The position numbers and the translations under genes are program-made. Shown one piece after another: positions 1-7,891 of a stretch of 64,000 nucleotides of DNA. The stretch is from an uncultured Leucobacter sp. (GTDB lineage: Bacteria > Actinomycetota > Actinomycetes > Actinomycetales > Microbacteriaceae), in the NCBI GenBank assembly GCA_937967375.1, contig CALCJF010000033.1:50077-114076 (forward strand). The letters run 5' to 3'. How positions within the stretch are numbered: the stretch's first letter is position 1; the number at the start of each line of letters is the position of its first letter. Below the pieces are notes generated by a model. The model saw only the letters and a program-made list of their open reading frames with translations. It did no database searches and was not told where the DNA came from.

Positions 1-564
1 CTGACCGGCGCCGTGCTGTGGTACACGGGCGGCAACGTGATCTACCAGGGCGTGCCCGCAGAGCTGGTGGCACTCGGCAACGGTTCGGTGCTCGGCATCC
101 CGCTGCCCGTGATCTTCCTCGTCATCGTTGTTCTCATCATGTGGTACCTGCTCGATCAGACCCCCTTCGGCCGCAAGCTCTACGCCGTGGGCGGCTCGCA
201 GGAGGCCGCGCGCCTCTCGGGTCTCAACGTGGGCCGACTGACGATCATCGCGTTCGTGATCGCCGGCCTGCTGTCGGGCCTCGCAGGCGTGCTGCTCTCG
301 GCCAAGCTCGGCTCGGGCAACCCGACCGTGGGCAGCTCGTTCCTGCTTCCCGGCTTCGCCGCGGCCTTCCTCGGCGCCACCGCGTTTCGCCCGGGCACCT
401 TCAACATTCTCGGCACCATCTTCGCGGTGTTCGTCATCGCCACCGGCATCTACGGCCTGAACCTTCTCGGCCTGCCGTTCTTCGTCGAGTACGTGTTCAC
501 CGGCGTCGTGCTGGTGCTCGCCGTCGCGGCTACTCGCTACCTGCGCAAAGAAAGGGCAATGTAA
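1..564 (+). CDS. Sugar ABC transporter permease, RbsC-like (5' partial)
   Basis: C-terminal 187 residues of a membrane permease; the frame is open at base 1, so the gene begins outside the window. Several hydrophobic segments are visible. The cytoplasmic coupling loop GRKLYAVGGSQEAARLSG matches the pattern of RbsC/BPD_transp_2 permeases, which import pentoses, sugar alcohols and related carbohydrates. The gene ends 2 bases before the start of the next SDR gene, so it is likely co-transcribed with both dehydrogenases. Substrate is not readable from the sequence; a polyol or sugar acid is plausible because SDR enzymes follow. Confidence 0.85.
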   Translation: MTGAVLWYTGGNVIYQGVPAELVALGNGSVLGIPLPVIFLVIVVLIMWYLLDQTPFGRKLYAVGGSQEAARLSGLNVGRLTIIAFVIAGLLSGLAGVLLSAKLGSGNPTVGSSFLLPGFAAAFLGATAFRPGTFNILGTIFAVFVIATGIYGLNLLGLPFFVEYVFTGVVLVLAVAATRYLRKERAM

Positions 565-566
565 TC

Positions 567-1325
567 ATGACTACTTCGAATCGTCGCGTTCTCGCCATCA
601 CCGGCGGCGCGGCTGGGATCGGGCTCGCAGTCGCCGAGCGATGGATCGCCGAGGGCGGCTACGCAGTGCTGCTCGACCTGAGTGAAGACAACATCGCGAA
701 GGCCATCGCACAACTCGGTGACGACAATGCCCGCGGCATTCGCACCGATGTCACGAGCGCCGAGAGCGTGGATGCAGCGTTCGCCTCGATCACCGAGCGC
801 GAAGGGCGTCTTGATGGGCTCATGAACGGTGCGGGCATCGGGCGGCCGTCGCCGACCGCAGAGACCTCAGACGCCGACTTCGAACTGCTCATGAGCATTC
901 ACCTGGGAGGCGTGCTGCGCGCTTCGCGTGCAGCGCACGCGCTGCTCAAGGTCTCGCACGGATCGATCGTGAACATCTCTTCGGTGGCAGCGAAGAACGG
1001 TATGCCGCAGCGGGCAAGCTACTGCTCGGCAAAGTCGGCCATCGAGGGTTTCACCCGCACGACCGCGGTGGAGTGGGCGCCCGATGGGATCCGCGTCAAT
1101 GCCGTGGCTCCCGGGTACGTGCGCACCGCACTCACCGACACCCTGATCGCCGAGGGCAAGCTCAACGACGCGCCGATCGTGGCGCGCACGCCGCTCGCCC
1201 GCTTCGCAGAGCCGAAGGAGATCGCTTCGGCCGTCAACTTTCTGCTCTCTGATGACGCCTCTTACGTGAACGGCCACTCTCTGGTCGTCGACGGCGGGCT
1301 CACGATTGATGGCAACTGGTACTGA
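567..1325 (+). CDS. Short-chain dehydrogenase/reductase (SDR)
   Basis: 252-residue classical SDR that oxidises or reduces a hydroxyl/keto group with NAD(P)(H). The N-terminal Rossmann motif reads ITGGAAGIG, and the catalytic Ser and Tyr-xxx-Lys appear as NISS and YCSAK. Length is typical. A longer open frame extends upstream to base 18, but it overlaps the permease. The ATG at 567 lies just after the permease stop and follows an AAAGGG ribosome site, so it is the better start. It is followed after 14 bases by a second SDR, so the two probably act in the same carbohydrate pathway. Confidence 0.88.
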   Translation: MTTSNRRVLAITGGAAGIGLAVAERWIAEGGYAVLLDLSEDNIAKAIAQLGDDNARGIRTDVTSAESVDAAFASITEREGRLDGLMNGAGIGRPSPTAETSDADFELLMSIHLGGVLRASRAAHALLKVSHGSIVNISSVAAKNGMPQRASYCSAKSAIEGFTRTTAVEWAPDGIRVNAVAPGYVRTALTDTLIAEGKLNDAPIVARTPLARFAEPKEIASAVNFLLSDDASYVNGHSLVVDGGLTIDGNWY

Positions 1326-1339
1326 ATCCCGAAAGGACA

Positions 1340-2098
1340 ATGCGCATGGGAAACGTCACTTTTGATTTCTCTGGAAAAGTCGCTCTGATCACGGGCGCTG
1401 CTGGCGGTATCGGCGGCGTGCTCGCCGACCTCCTCCACGAGTCGGGCGCCGACCTGGTGCTCGCCGACATCAACCTCGCCGGCGTAGAGGCGAAGGCCGC
1501 CGAGCTGAGCGGCTCTGGCAGAACACTGGCCGTCGAGGTGAACTCTTCCGATCCCGCGAGCATCGACGCGCTGGTGGAGCGGGTGCGCTCCGAGTTCGGC
1601 AAGCTCGACTTCCTGGTGCCGGCCGCGGGCATCTACCCCACGGCGATGATCGCTGACATGTCGTTCGACGACTGGCGCAAGGTGATGTCGATCAACCTCG
1701 ACGGCATCTTCCTGCTGACTCAGCGCCTGATTCCGCTCATGGGCGAAGGCAGTTCGATCGTCAACCTCGCCTCGGTCGCGGGTCACCGCGGCAGCCTCAG
1801 CCACGCGCACTACTCGGTGGCAAAGGCCGGCATCATCGCGTTCACGCGCAATCTCGCGCTCGAGTTCGGCAGTCGCGGTATTCGAGCCAACGCGGTCTCA
1901 CCGGGCATCATTCTCACGACGATGACCGAGAGCATCCGCGCTGAGAAGGGCGACGCGCTGCTTGCGCAGACCCCGCTCGGGCGAAACGGTGAACCAGAAG
2001 AGACGGCCTCGGTCATCGCGTTCCTGCTCAGCGACGCGGCGAGCTTCGTGCACGGCGAGGTGATTCACATCAACGGTGGCCTCTTCATGGCCGGTTGA
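1340..2098 (+). CDS. Short-chain dehydrogenase/reductase (SDR)
   Basis: Second classical SDR of 252 residues. The cofactor motif is ITGAAGGIG and the active site has NLAS plus YSVAK. It is clearly diverged from the preceding SDR, so this is not a fresh duplication. The start could be either ATG 1340 or ATG 1346; AAAGGAC just upstream supports 1340. It is the last gene of the permease-SDR-SDR operon and is followed by a strong hairpin terminator. The substrate is unknown; pairing with a sugar-type permease suggests sugar or polyol oxidation. Confidence 0.88.
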   Translation: MRMGNVTFDFSGKVALITGAAGGIGGVLADLLHESGADLVLADINLAGVEAKAAELSGSGRTLAVEVNSSDPASIDALVERVRSEFGKLDFLVPAAGIYPTAMIADMSFDDWRKVMSINLDGIFLLTQRLIPLMGEGSSIVNLASVAGHRGSLSHAHYSVAKAGIIAFTRNLALEFGSRGIRANAVSPGIILTTMTESIRAEKGDALLAQTPLGRNGEPEETASVIAFLLSDAASFVHGEVIHINGGLFMAG

Positions 2099-2114
2099 GG
2101 GCGAGTTTCTTTAT

Positions 2115-2150
2115 TACAGGCTGCGCCTCTCTCGGGAGGCGCAGCCTGTA
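2115..2150 (+). terminator. Hairpin terminator
   Basis: Perfect 15-bp stem (TACAGGCTGCGCCTC and its complement) with a 6-base loop, 17 bases after the second SDR stop codon. It is placed as the transcription terminator of the permease-SDR operon. No clear U-tract follows, which is common in high-GC actinobacteria. Confidence 0.8.
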
Positions 2151-2173
2151 ACGTGTTGAAGAGTAGGATTGCT

Positions 2174-2186
2174 ATCTGTGACAGAT
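2174..2186. promoter_or_regulatory. Putative GntR-family operator
   Basis: Perfect palindrome ATCTGT-G-ACAGAT upstream of the GntR gene. The core TGTGACA agrees with the GT-N-AC pattern that FadR/FCD-type regulators recognise. Inferred autoregulatory site. Confidence 0.4.
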
Positions 2187-2258
2187 TAGCTTCGGCACCG
2201 TCTGAAAGCTGGCGTTCGCGCCCGCCCCGTGTCGTCGCAAGCAGGAGAAGGTGTGCAA

Positions 2259-2915
2259 ATGAGCAGTGTCGCAAGCCGTAGGGTGAGGGACCAACTGATT
2301 CGGGCGATCCTCGACGGCGCACTGCGGCCCGGGCACCGAATTCGTCAGGAAGACCTTGCCGAAGAGTACGGTGTGAGCCGGGTGCCCGTGCGAGAAGCAC
2401 TGCACATGCTGGAGCGCGAGGGGCTGGTCACGCTCATCGAAAACACCGGTGCCTGGGTGACATCGCTGTCGCAGCGCGAGTGCGTCGAGATCTACGAGAT
2501 CCGCGAGCGAATCGAACCGCTGCTGCTGAGCAACAGCATGCACCTGCTCGACCCGTCGGTCTACGATCGGCTCGAAGAGCTCAACAATCAGATGCTCGAC
2601 CCGGGGGTAGACCCGGATGAGTTCATGAGGCTCGACTGGGAGTTTCACTGGCTTACCTATTCGGCAGCCGAGCCGAGCTTTCTGCTCAGCACGGTTCGGC
2701 GTCTCTGGAACGTTACACAGGCGTACCGGCGCGAGTTCGTGAAGCACCAGGATCCCGCGGGTCGCACCCTGACCAACTCTGAGCACATGCTCATCATCGA
2801 GGCGCTGCGCAGAGAAGACGAGACTGACGCCGGCGAGGCGATTGCCGCCCATATTCGGCGCACACGAAAAGCGCTGGCGCTGCGGCCCGAGATCTTCGAG
2901 ACTCAGGCCGACTGA
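2259..2915 (+). CDS. GntR family transcriptional regulator, FCD (FadR) subfamily
   Basis: 218-residue regulator. The N-terminal winged helix contains the GntR signature RIRQEDLAEEYGVSRVPVREAL, shown here only as a short region near residues 33-54. The C-terminal helical FCD domain carries the Asp/His ligand pattern of the family, which binds carboxylated metabolites. ATG 2259 is chosen because GGAGAAGG lies 8 bases upstream; a GTG at 2229 would lack a ribosome site. It follows the SDR operon in the same direction after a terminator and probably controls it in response to a sugar acid or similar effector. That link is inferred from position only. Confidence 0.9.
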   Translation: MSSVASRRVRDQLIRAILDGALRPGHRIRQEDLAEEYGVSRVPVREALHMLEREGLVTLIENTGAWVTSLSQRECVEIYEIRERIEPLLLSNSMHLLDPSVYDRLEELNNQMLDPGVDPDEFMRLDWEFHWLTYSAAEPSFLLSTVRRLWNVTQAYRREFVKHQDPAGRTLTNSEHMLIIEALRREDETDAGEAIAAHIRRTRKALALRPEIFETQAD

Positions 2916-2916
2916 A

Positions 2917-2938
2917 CTGTCGCCCCTTGCGGCGGCAG
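2917..2938. terminator. Weak hairpin between convergent genes
   Basis: An 8-bp stem with one G-T pair (CTGTCGCC / GGCGGCAG) and a 6-base loop immediately after the GntR stop, between two convergent genes. It may end transcription of the regulator. Confidence 0.35.
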
Positions 2939-2959
2939 GGGATCCTCTTCTTGAAAGGG

Positions 2960-3736
2960 CTACTCGAGCCCCTTGAAACCGCCAGAAATCGTGTTCATCG
3001 TGAGCACGATGATGAGGGCGTTGAAGAAGAAGCTGAAGGTGGAGTGCCAGACGACCGTCCAACGCATGCGCGTGGTCGCGACCATGACGTCTGAGGGCGC
3101 GAACGAGGTGCCGTTGATGAACGAGAAGTAGACGAAGTCGATGAGGCGCGGGTGCTCGGTTTCGGGAAAGATCAGGGGTTTCTCGGCTTGGCGGTTGTGA
3201 TACGCGGCGTAGTAGATGCGCGAGTAGCCCCAGTGGAACATTGCCCACGAGGCGAGCATCGCCCAGACCGCGACGAGGTCGTAGAGGTTGAAGTAGTCGG
3301 GATCTTCGGGGCCGACGATCACCGTGACTGCGGCGCTGAGGCCGACGAGGCTCGAGCTGAAGGTGACGATGGCTGAGAAGATGGCCACAATCGGGTGCCG
3401 CGAGGTGCGCCGCATGAACTGATGGTCGTCTTGGTTGACGCGCAGGTCGATGTTGAGCCAGAAGACGGTTCCGGCGAGATAGATCGTGGCGATCGCGCAC
3501 CAGGCGAACAGGCGGGCCTGCTCGTTGAGAGTTTCGTCGTCGACGAAGAGGTAGCGCAGGCCGGCGTAGACGAGCACCAGCTGCATGATGGCGCCGAGCG
3601 CCTCGATGATGATCGTGAGGGCGTTGTTGCGGCGGCGGTTGCGGGGCTTCTTGGGCGTGGCTGCTTTGCTCGTTGCGTCCGCGTCGGTGGCGACCCCGAG
3701 GCTGACGGCCTCGTGATTGCTGTCTGCGTCAACCAT
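2960..3736 (-). CDS. DUF1345 family membrane protein
   Basis: 258 residues with a basic, disordered N-terminus (about residues 1-38) followed by several membrane segments. The conserved DUF1345 features are visible: SWAMFHWGYSRIYY, then FVYFSFINGTSFAPSDV before the last helices. This family of predicted inner-membrane proteins has no established function. It stands alone, convergent with the GntR gene, and its promoter side faces the AT-rich island. Start ATG 3736 has a modest GAAAG upstream. Confidence 0.75.
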   Translation of the reverse strand: MVDADSNHEAVSLGVATDADATSKAATPKKPRNRRRNNALTIIIEALGAIMQLVLVYAGLRYLFVDDETLNEQARLFAWCAIATIYLAGTVFWLNIDLRVNQDDHQFMRRTSRHPIVAIFSAIVTFSSSLVGLSAAVTVIVGPEDPDYFNLYDLVAVWAMLASWAMFHWGYSRIYYAAYHNRQAEKPLIFPETEHPRLIDFVYFSFINGTSFAPSDVMVATTRMRWTVVWHSTFSFFFNALIIVLTMNTISGGFKGLE

Positions 3737-3866
3737 GCTGGTGGCGCTTTCGAAATCTTCTGCGCGCTTCGTTGGTCGCGGTCATGTAGTCAAGCTTAAG
3801 TTGCCGAGGAGCCTACCTTGACCAACTAAGCGCACTTAATCGTGGCCCTAAAACAATCGGGGTAAC

Positions 3867-6071
3867 TCATCTGCCCTCGAGATGACTGGTTGACATTGAC
3901 GTTACGAGCGGGACAGAGATCCTTACCTCACCAAGCTCCCTTGGTTCCAACTTCAGAAGTCCGTTTCCATAGAGGCGGCCACATCTTAGGAGTTCAGATG
4001 ATGGAATTGTGTTGAGTGCTGCATGCAGGAGTTCGAAGCTAGAGAAAACGCTCTCGGCTGCCGACTTTGGATAGAGGCCAATATAGTTATTCAAATAGGT
4101 CGCGTCGCTGGTATTGCGGATAAATCGATCTCGTGGGCTATTGAACTTAGCCATATACAGAAACAAAAACGGTGGGGCTGTGCGATGTTCTTGCTTGAAT
4201 GGGTGCTTCCTCCGTGCCACGAGGTATCGATTTCCCACCCGGTGAAGCACCTCCGCTAGATACTCAGCGAATAGTTCATTGGACTGCTTAATCTCCGAAA
4301 CCGTCAAATCGGTGTCAATAACCCAGCGCTCCTTATCGGACACCGGATTGCCGTTAGCATCTGAGTGAACCAAAGAACCATCAATACTCCGAGGATTAGG
4401 CAGCAGCGGTCGGACCCAAGATGGGTTGACGTTCATACGAGCGAGATCCTCTTTCGAGAGAACAAACAAAGAGTTGGCTCCCGTTGCGATCCCGCGTCTG
4501 ATCTGAAAGAGATCATTAAGGTGAAGCTGGTTGGTTGCAGTGACTCCGGTGTCTGCAGTGAGTGCGGCAAATGACCAGCGGGCGGATTGTCGTAGCCGTG
4601 AAACTGAGACCTGGGTCTCGGTCCGAGGCGCGTCCATAGAGTTGCCGTTGGAGACGCGGAGGATGTCGCCTGATCTCGGTTTGGCGTTTCGGAAGAGAAC
4701 AACGCTTGTGGAAGTGAGGGCATTGTCAAAAAGTGAACTCTCGCTTTCGTAAGTGTGCATCCTGAGCAGCGTGACGTGCTGCGAGAGATAGTTCCTCACC
4801 GCTTGACCATACGCGGTAACTTGAAACTCTGCAGGTAGTATCCAAGCTGCAAGACTCCCGGCTTGCATCCATGCATGAGCGCGCAGCAGGAAATAGACGT
4901 ACAGATCACTCCTCTTAGACACGTGGATACCCAATGAGCTAGAGATCGCTTGTCTTAGGCTAGATAAATCGACCTTATTGTCTTGTGAGCGTAAATAAGG
5001 TGGGTTAGCTAGCACAAATGACCAGCTGTCTTCTTCGGGCTGAGTCATGAGGAAGTCCGCATTGAGGACGCTGATGCCAGTCCTCGCCCATCGTCGCTCT
5101 AAAATTCGGGCCGCATTCGCCTCGATTTCCACAACTCTCGATGAATTTACTCTATCTCTTCCTAGAGTTTCTCTTGCAGCTGCATAAAGAATTCCACTGC
5201 CAGCAGCGGGGTCACCAAAATCGACCAGATCGTCTTCGGAAACGTAACTCGCAGCTGCTTTTGCGACATCCATTGCCAGTTCAGGAGGAGTGATAAATAC
5301 ACTTTGCTCTTTGAGGCTCTGACGCTTCCAAAGGTTGGACGTTTGGGAGAGCGCTTCCAGCTCAGAGGAAGTCCAGAAAGCTAGTTGACCTGATTCGATA
5401 TTTGGACGGTAGTCATAGTCAGGAGGCGGGCGAAGAGGAAGGTCGATAGATTCTGCCCGACTGTGAAGGCTTGAAGCGATCAGTCGTAGAAGATCAAGCC
5501 TCTGGTTCTCAGTGAGGGAGTAAAGTGAAGCCCCCTCCTCGATTCCGGCTTTACTGAACATTCGAGCCCGTAGAGTATTGGCTTTTGTTGTCAGGAGTGT
5601 TCCCTGGTAATGCGTGGCGGAGGACTCTTTGAGCGCATCACGGTTTGAGGATCGAATGGTGAACTCGCTTGTGAGCCCGATCCCCCAGTCAAAGGCATCG
5701 AGCAGATAGAGCGCCTTGGTCGCTACAGGCGAAGGTTCACCATCGTACAGAGTGACGTGAAGAATGCTCCGGGGGTAGTCGGGCTTGTAGTTCCTGGTCT
5801 CAAATACTTCTGAGCTACAGGAGATCAGGAGTGTGGAAATGCCAAGACTTGAGAAGCCGCTGTCAAAGGTCAGAGGCGCTTCCAGAACCAATTGGTGGGG
5901 GCCCGGGGTTATTTCGGACTTTGGCCAGAACGATCGTGACGCACTATTTGAGTATCTTAAAGTGATGTGAGGCAGGGATGTACTATCTGGTTGTAGTACA
6001 CGGCGTATCAGCTCAAGAGATGCTGAGGTTTCGCTTTCGGAGAAGAACGCGATCTCGACTGTAGTTGGCAA
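3867..6071 (-). CDS. N6-adenine-type DNA methyltransferase with N-terminal 2H-phosphoesterase-like domain
   Basis: 734-residue protein. Residues about 1-150 show two H-x-T motifs, PHITLRY (H35, T37) and LHVTLYD (H105, T107), 70 residues apart and each in a predicted strand. This is the hallmark of 2H phosphoesterases (LigT/CPDase fold). Residues about 255-460 are a class I SAM-dependent amino-methyltransferase: VFITPPELA, motif I DPAAGSG (287-293), acidic motif II around E315, and catalytic NPPY (356-359). The C-terminal part resembles a TaqI/Eco57I-type target recognition region. No PD-(D/E)xK nuclease or helicase is visible. The start is TTG one base after the upstream nucleotidyltransferase stop, implying translational coupling. 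Base composition is much AT-richer than the flanks, suggesting transfer. The methyltransferase call is firm; the 2H call is an inference from motifs. Confidence 0.85.
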   Translation of the reverse strand: MPTTVEIAFFSESETSASLELIRRVLQPDSTSLPHITLRYSNSASRSFWPKSEITPGPHQLVLEAPLTFDSGFSSLGISTLLISCSSEVFETRNYKPDYPRSILHVTLYDGEPSPVATKALYLLDAFDWGIGLTSEFTIRSSNRDALKESSATHYQGTLLTTKANTLRARMFSKAGIEEGASLYSLTENQRLDLLRLIASSLHSRAESIDLPLRPPPDYDYRPNIESGQLAFWTSSELEALSQTSNLWKRQSLKEQSVFITPPELAMDVAKAAASYVSEDDLVDFGDPAAGSGILYAAARETLGRDRVNSSRVVEIEANAARILERRWARTGISVLNADFLMTQPEEDSWSFVLANPPYLRSQDNKVDLSSLRQAISSSLGIHVSKRSDLYVYFLLRAHAWMQAGSLAAWILPAEFQVTAYGQAVRNYLSQHVTLLRMHTYESESSLFDNALTSTSVVLFRNAKPRSGDILRVSNGNSMDAPRTETQVSVSRLRQSARWSFAALTADTGVTATNQLHLNDLFQIRRGIATGANSLFVLSKEDLARMNVNPSWVRPLLPNPRSIDGSLVHSDANGNPVSDKERWVIDTDLTVSEIKQSNELFAEYLAEVLHRVGNRYLVARRKHPFKQEHRTAPPFLFLYMAKFNSPRDRFIRNTSDATYLNNYIGLYPKSAAESVFSSFELLHAALNTIPSSELLRCGRLYGNGLLKLEPRELGEVRISVPLVTSMSTSHLEGR

Positions 6072-6072
6072 G

Positions 6073-7104
6073 TTAGAGCACCAGTGAGCGTAGGAAGTTC
6101 TGATCTTGTGCGGCGTCGATTTCTAAGATCATTTTGTAAAGTGAATCGACGTACCGTTCAGCGCGGTCGAAATGGCGGCGTCGACCTTCTTCGTTTTCAA
6201 AGATTGCTTGTAGGTCTTCGGTAGTCAGAGCTGTCTGGGTCAGAAACCACGAATACTCTTCGAGGAGATGGGTCACTGTCGCCCCCAGAGCAGGTATCTG
6301 ATCAGCAACACGCAGGAGACGCTCCCGCGGAGTGATTCGTACGATGGACTTCATTTCGTTCAAATCTACCCGTGCAGAATTTGCGCCTACGGCGGCGATC
6401 GTCGCGAAGCATGTCGTCACCCTGCTGAACTTTAACTTGAAATTCTTGACTCTCTGTTTCGTCTTTTCATCGTCAGAGACTAGATGGCGCTTATTCTCAT
6501 AGTTGAGAAGCAGCGTTTTCCAGAATCGCATAATGTCGTTCAACAGAAACCATGGTCGAAAGTTTTCTTCATGGCCCGGATAGTCCCGATAGTAGGAGTT
6601 CAGGATCTCTTCGACAACCTGATCGTAACTTCCCTCACCATAAAGGCACCGCGATTCCAGCAGTAGCAGCATCCGCGTAGTGAAGTAGTTCTTTGAGTCA
6701 TCGTAACGGCTGCCTAGATGCATTAGCACATCACTCGTCTTGTGTGATTCAAGGAACTGGGCGTCATTTGACAGCGGAGGGAATCCCTGTTCCTCCACAA
6801 TGTCGATCAATCTTCCAAAAAGTCGAATTTCATTGGTGTTTCGGTGAGGTTTCTCGGCACCATCAGGATCGTCCTTTGGGCCGTACACAAAGAACAAATC
6901 AATGTCGGAGTGTTCGCTCGCCTCTAGCCGCCCGTAGGACCCGACGGTAAATATGGTGAGTCCCTCCAGCTTAATTGGAGCGGCGCGTTTCTCGATAGCG
7001 GCTTGGAGCGCATCGATTCGGGTCTCGGAATACTTTGCTCGAATCTCGAAAAGCTCATTCATGACGTTACGACCTAGGTTTTCTGCAATGAGGAGGGTAT
7101 GCAT
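6073..7104 (-). CDS. Nucleotidyltransferase-fold protein (Pol beta-like)
   Basis: 343 residues. The nucleotidyltransferase signature GSYGR (55-59) is followed by SDIDL with Asp67 and Asp69, and a third carboxylate is likely Asp101 in LIDIVEE, so the metal-binding triad looks intact. The rest is predicted helical, as in GlnD/DUF294-like proteins. It would transfer a nucleotide to an unknown protein, RNA or small molecule. It is the first gene of a two-gene unit with the methyltransferase, with one base between them, and shares its AT-rich composition. The start is uncertain: ATG 7104 has no ribosome site and ATG 7062 is an alternative. Defence, toxin or RNA-modifying roles are all possible. 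Confidence 0.8.
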   Translation of the reverse strand: MHTLLIAENLGRNVMNELFEIRAKYSETRIDALQAAIEKRAAPIKLEGLTIFTVGSYGRLEASEHSDIDLFFVYGPKDDPDGAEKPHRNTNEIRLFGRLIDIVEEQGFPPLSNDAQFLESHKTSDVLMHLGSRYDDSKNYFTTRMLLLLESRCLYGEGSYDQVVEEILNSYYRDYPGHEENFRPWFLLNDIMRFWKTLLLNYENKRHLVSDDEKTKQRVKNFKLKFSRVTTCFATIAAVGANSARVDLNEMKSIVRITPRERLLRVADQIPALGATVTHLLEEYSWFLTQTALTTEDLQAIFENEEGRRRHFDRAERYVDSLYKMILEIDAAQDQNFLRSLVL

Positions 7105-7222
7105 GACTTTACCCGGACAGGACTATTGTTCGAAATAACTGAGGCGCCATTAGTTCACACCCCGACAAGTCGTGGTCGGCGAGCATTCCTTGTCTTCTTT
7201 GAGAATGTTCTCGATGCGCCTC

Positions 7223-7621
7223 CTAGCCCTGCTCGTACCAGGCCTTCGCCTCCGCACGCGCGGCGAGCTCGCGCAGATAGCCGCGGTTCGCGATGCAGGC
7301 GTAGATCGCCTGCCCGAACCAGAGCGCGATGACATAGCCCAGGGCGATATCTGCGGCCATGCTCGGAGGCGATCCGGCCGGTGGGGCCGGAAACGCAGCC
7401 ATCGCCCAGTACCCGGCAACCGTGAGTGCAAACGTGACGGCCGCGGTGATCCACCACTTCGCGTTGCGCACTCTGATGGCGCAGTAGAGAAAGCCGAGAA
7501 ACGAGAAGACCCCCAGGCCAGCAATCGGAACGATCAACCACAGGCTATTGAGAAAACGCCAGCCCCGGCGCCGCAGCGGGCTAGTTGAGCCGACCTGCGC
7601 GGCCTGGATCGGTACGGTCAT
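7223..7621 (-). CDS. Small membrane protein of unknown function
   Basis: 132 residues with about three hydrophobic helices and a charged C-terminus (residues roughly 115-132). No family was recognised. ATG 7621 is preceded by AGGAGAGC, a good ribosome site, and the base composition is as GC-rich as the general chromosome, unlike the island next to it. Its frame also has strongly GC-biased third positions, which supports it over the overlapping frame on the other strand. It marks the right edge of the AT-rich island. Confidence 0.6.
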   Translation of the reverse strand: MTVPIQAAQVGSTSPLRRRGWRFLNSLWLIVPIAGLGVFSFLGFLYCAIRVRNAKWWITAAVTFALTVAGYWAMAAFPAPPAGSPPSMAADIALGYVIALWFGQAIYACIANRGYLRELAARAEAKAWYEQG

Positions 7622-7878
7622 GCTCTCCTGCTTTCGTGCCGTTGGGCGTCGATGATGCCTCGCTGAACATCCTGCCAGACCCCGGTTCCCTGCCAGTATT
7701 CAGAATCCTCGATATCTTTTGCGCACCGTGTTCTTTGGCCAGCCCTCTCTGATGCACTGGATGGATTCGGTCGAGACTGCAAGGGGGCAAAGCTAGTGCT
7801 TTCCGTTCAAGGAGAACAAAAAGCTGGCCTGCGGACAAGTGGCACTGCGGCTTCGCGATCAATGTCTGTGGATCTGCC

Positions 7879-7884
7879 TATGGT
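7879..7884 (+). promoter_or_regulatory. -10 hexamer for a leaderless start
   Basis: TATGGT ends 7 bases before ATG 7892, the spacing expected for a leaderless transcript. It supports 7892 as the start of the following membrane protein. Confidence 0.4.
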
Positions 7885-7891
7885 TGTGTGC

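Noticed and set aside
18..566. Upstream extension of the first SDR gene
   Set aside because: It overlaps the permease in another frame and reads as Arg/Pro-rich nonsense; ATG 567 starts the conserved Rossmann motif.
3867..6071. Complete type IIG restriction enzyme
   Set aside because: No PD-(D/E)xK or other nuclease signature is visible; the N-terminus instead shows two H-x-T motifs.
3737..7222. Integrase, transposase or attachment-site repeats bordering the AT-rich island
   Set aside because: No recombinase gene and no matching direct repeats were seen at either edge; the mechanism of acquisition remains unknown.
7172..7588. Plus-strand open frame of 138 codons opposite the small membrane protein
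   Set aside because: Arg/Pro-rich with no ribosome site, whereas the minus-strand frame has membrane helices and AGGAGAGC before its ATG.
7581..7862. 93-codon minus-strand frame
   Set aside because: No ribosome site, no domain and overlaps the start of a better supported gene.
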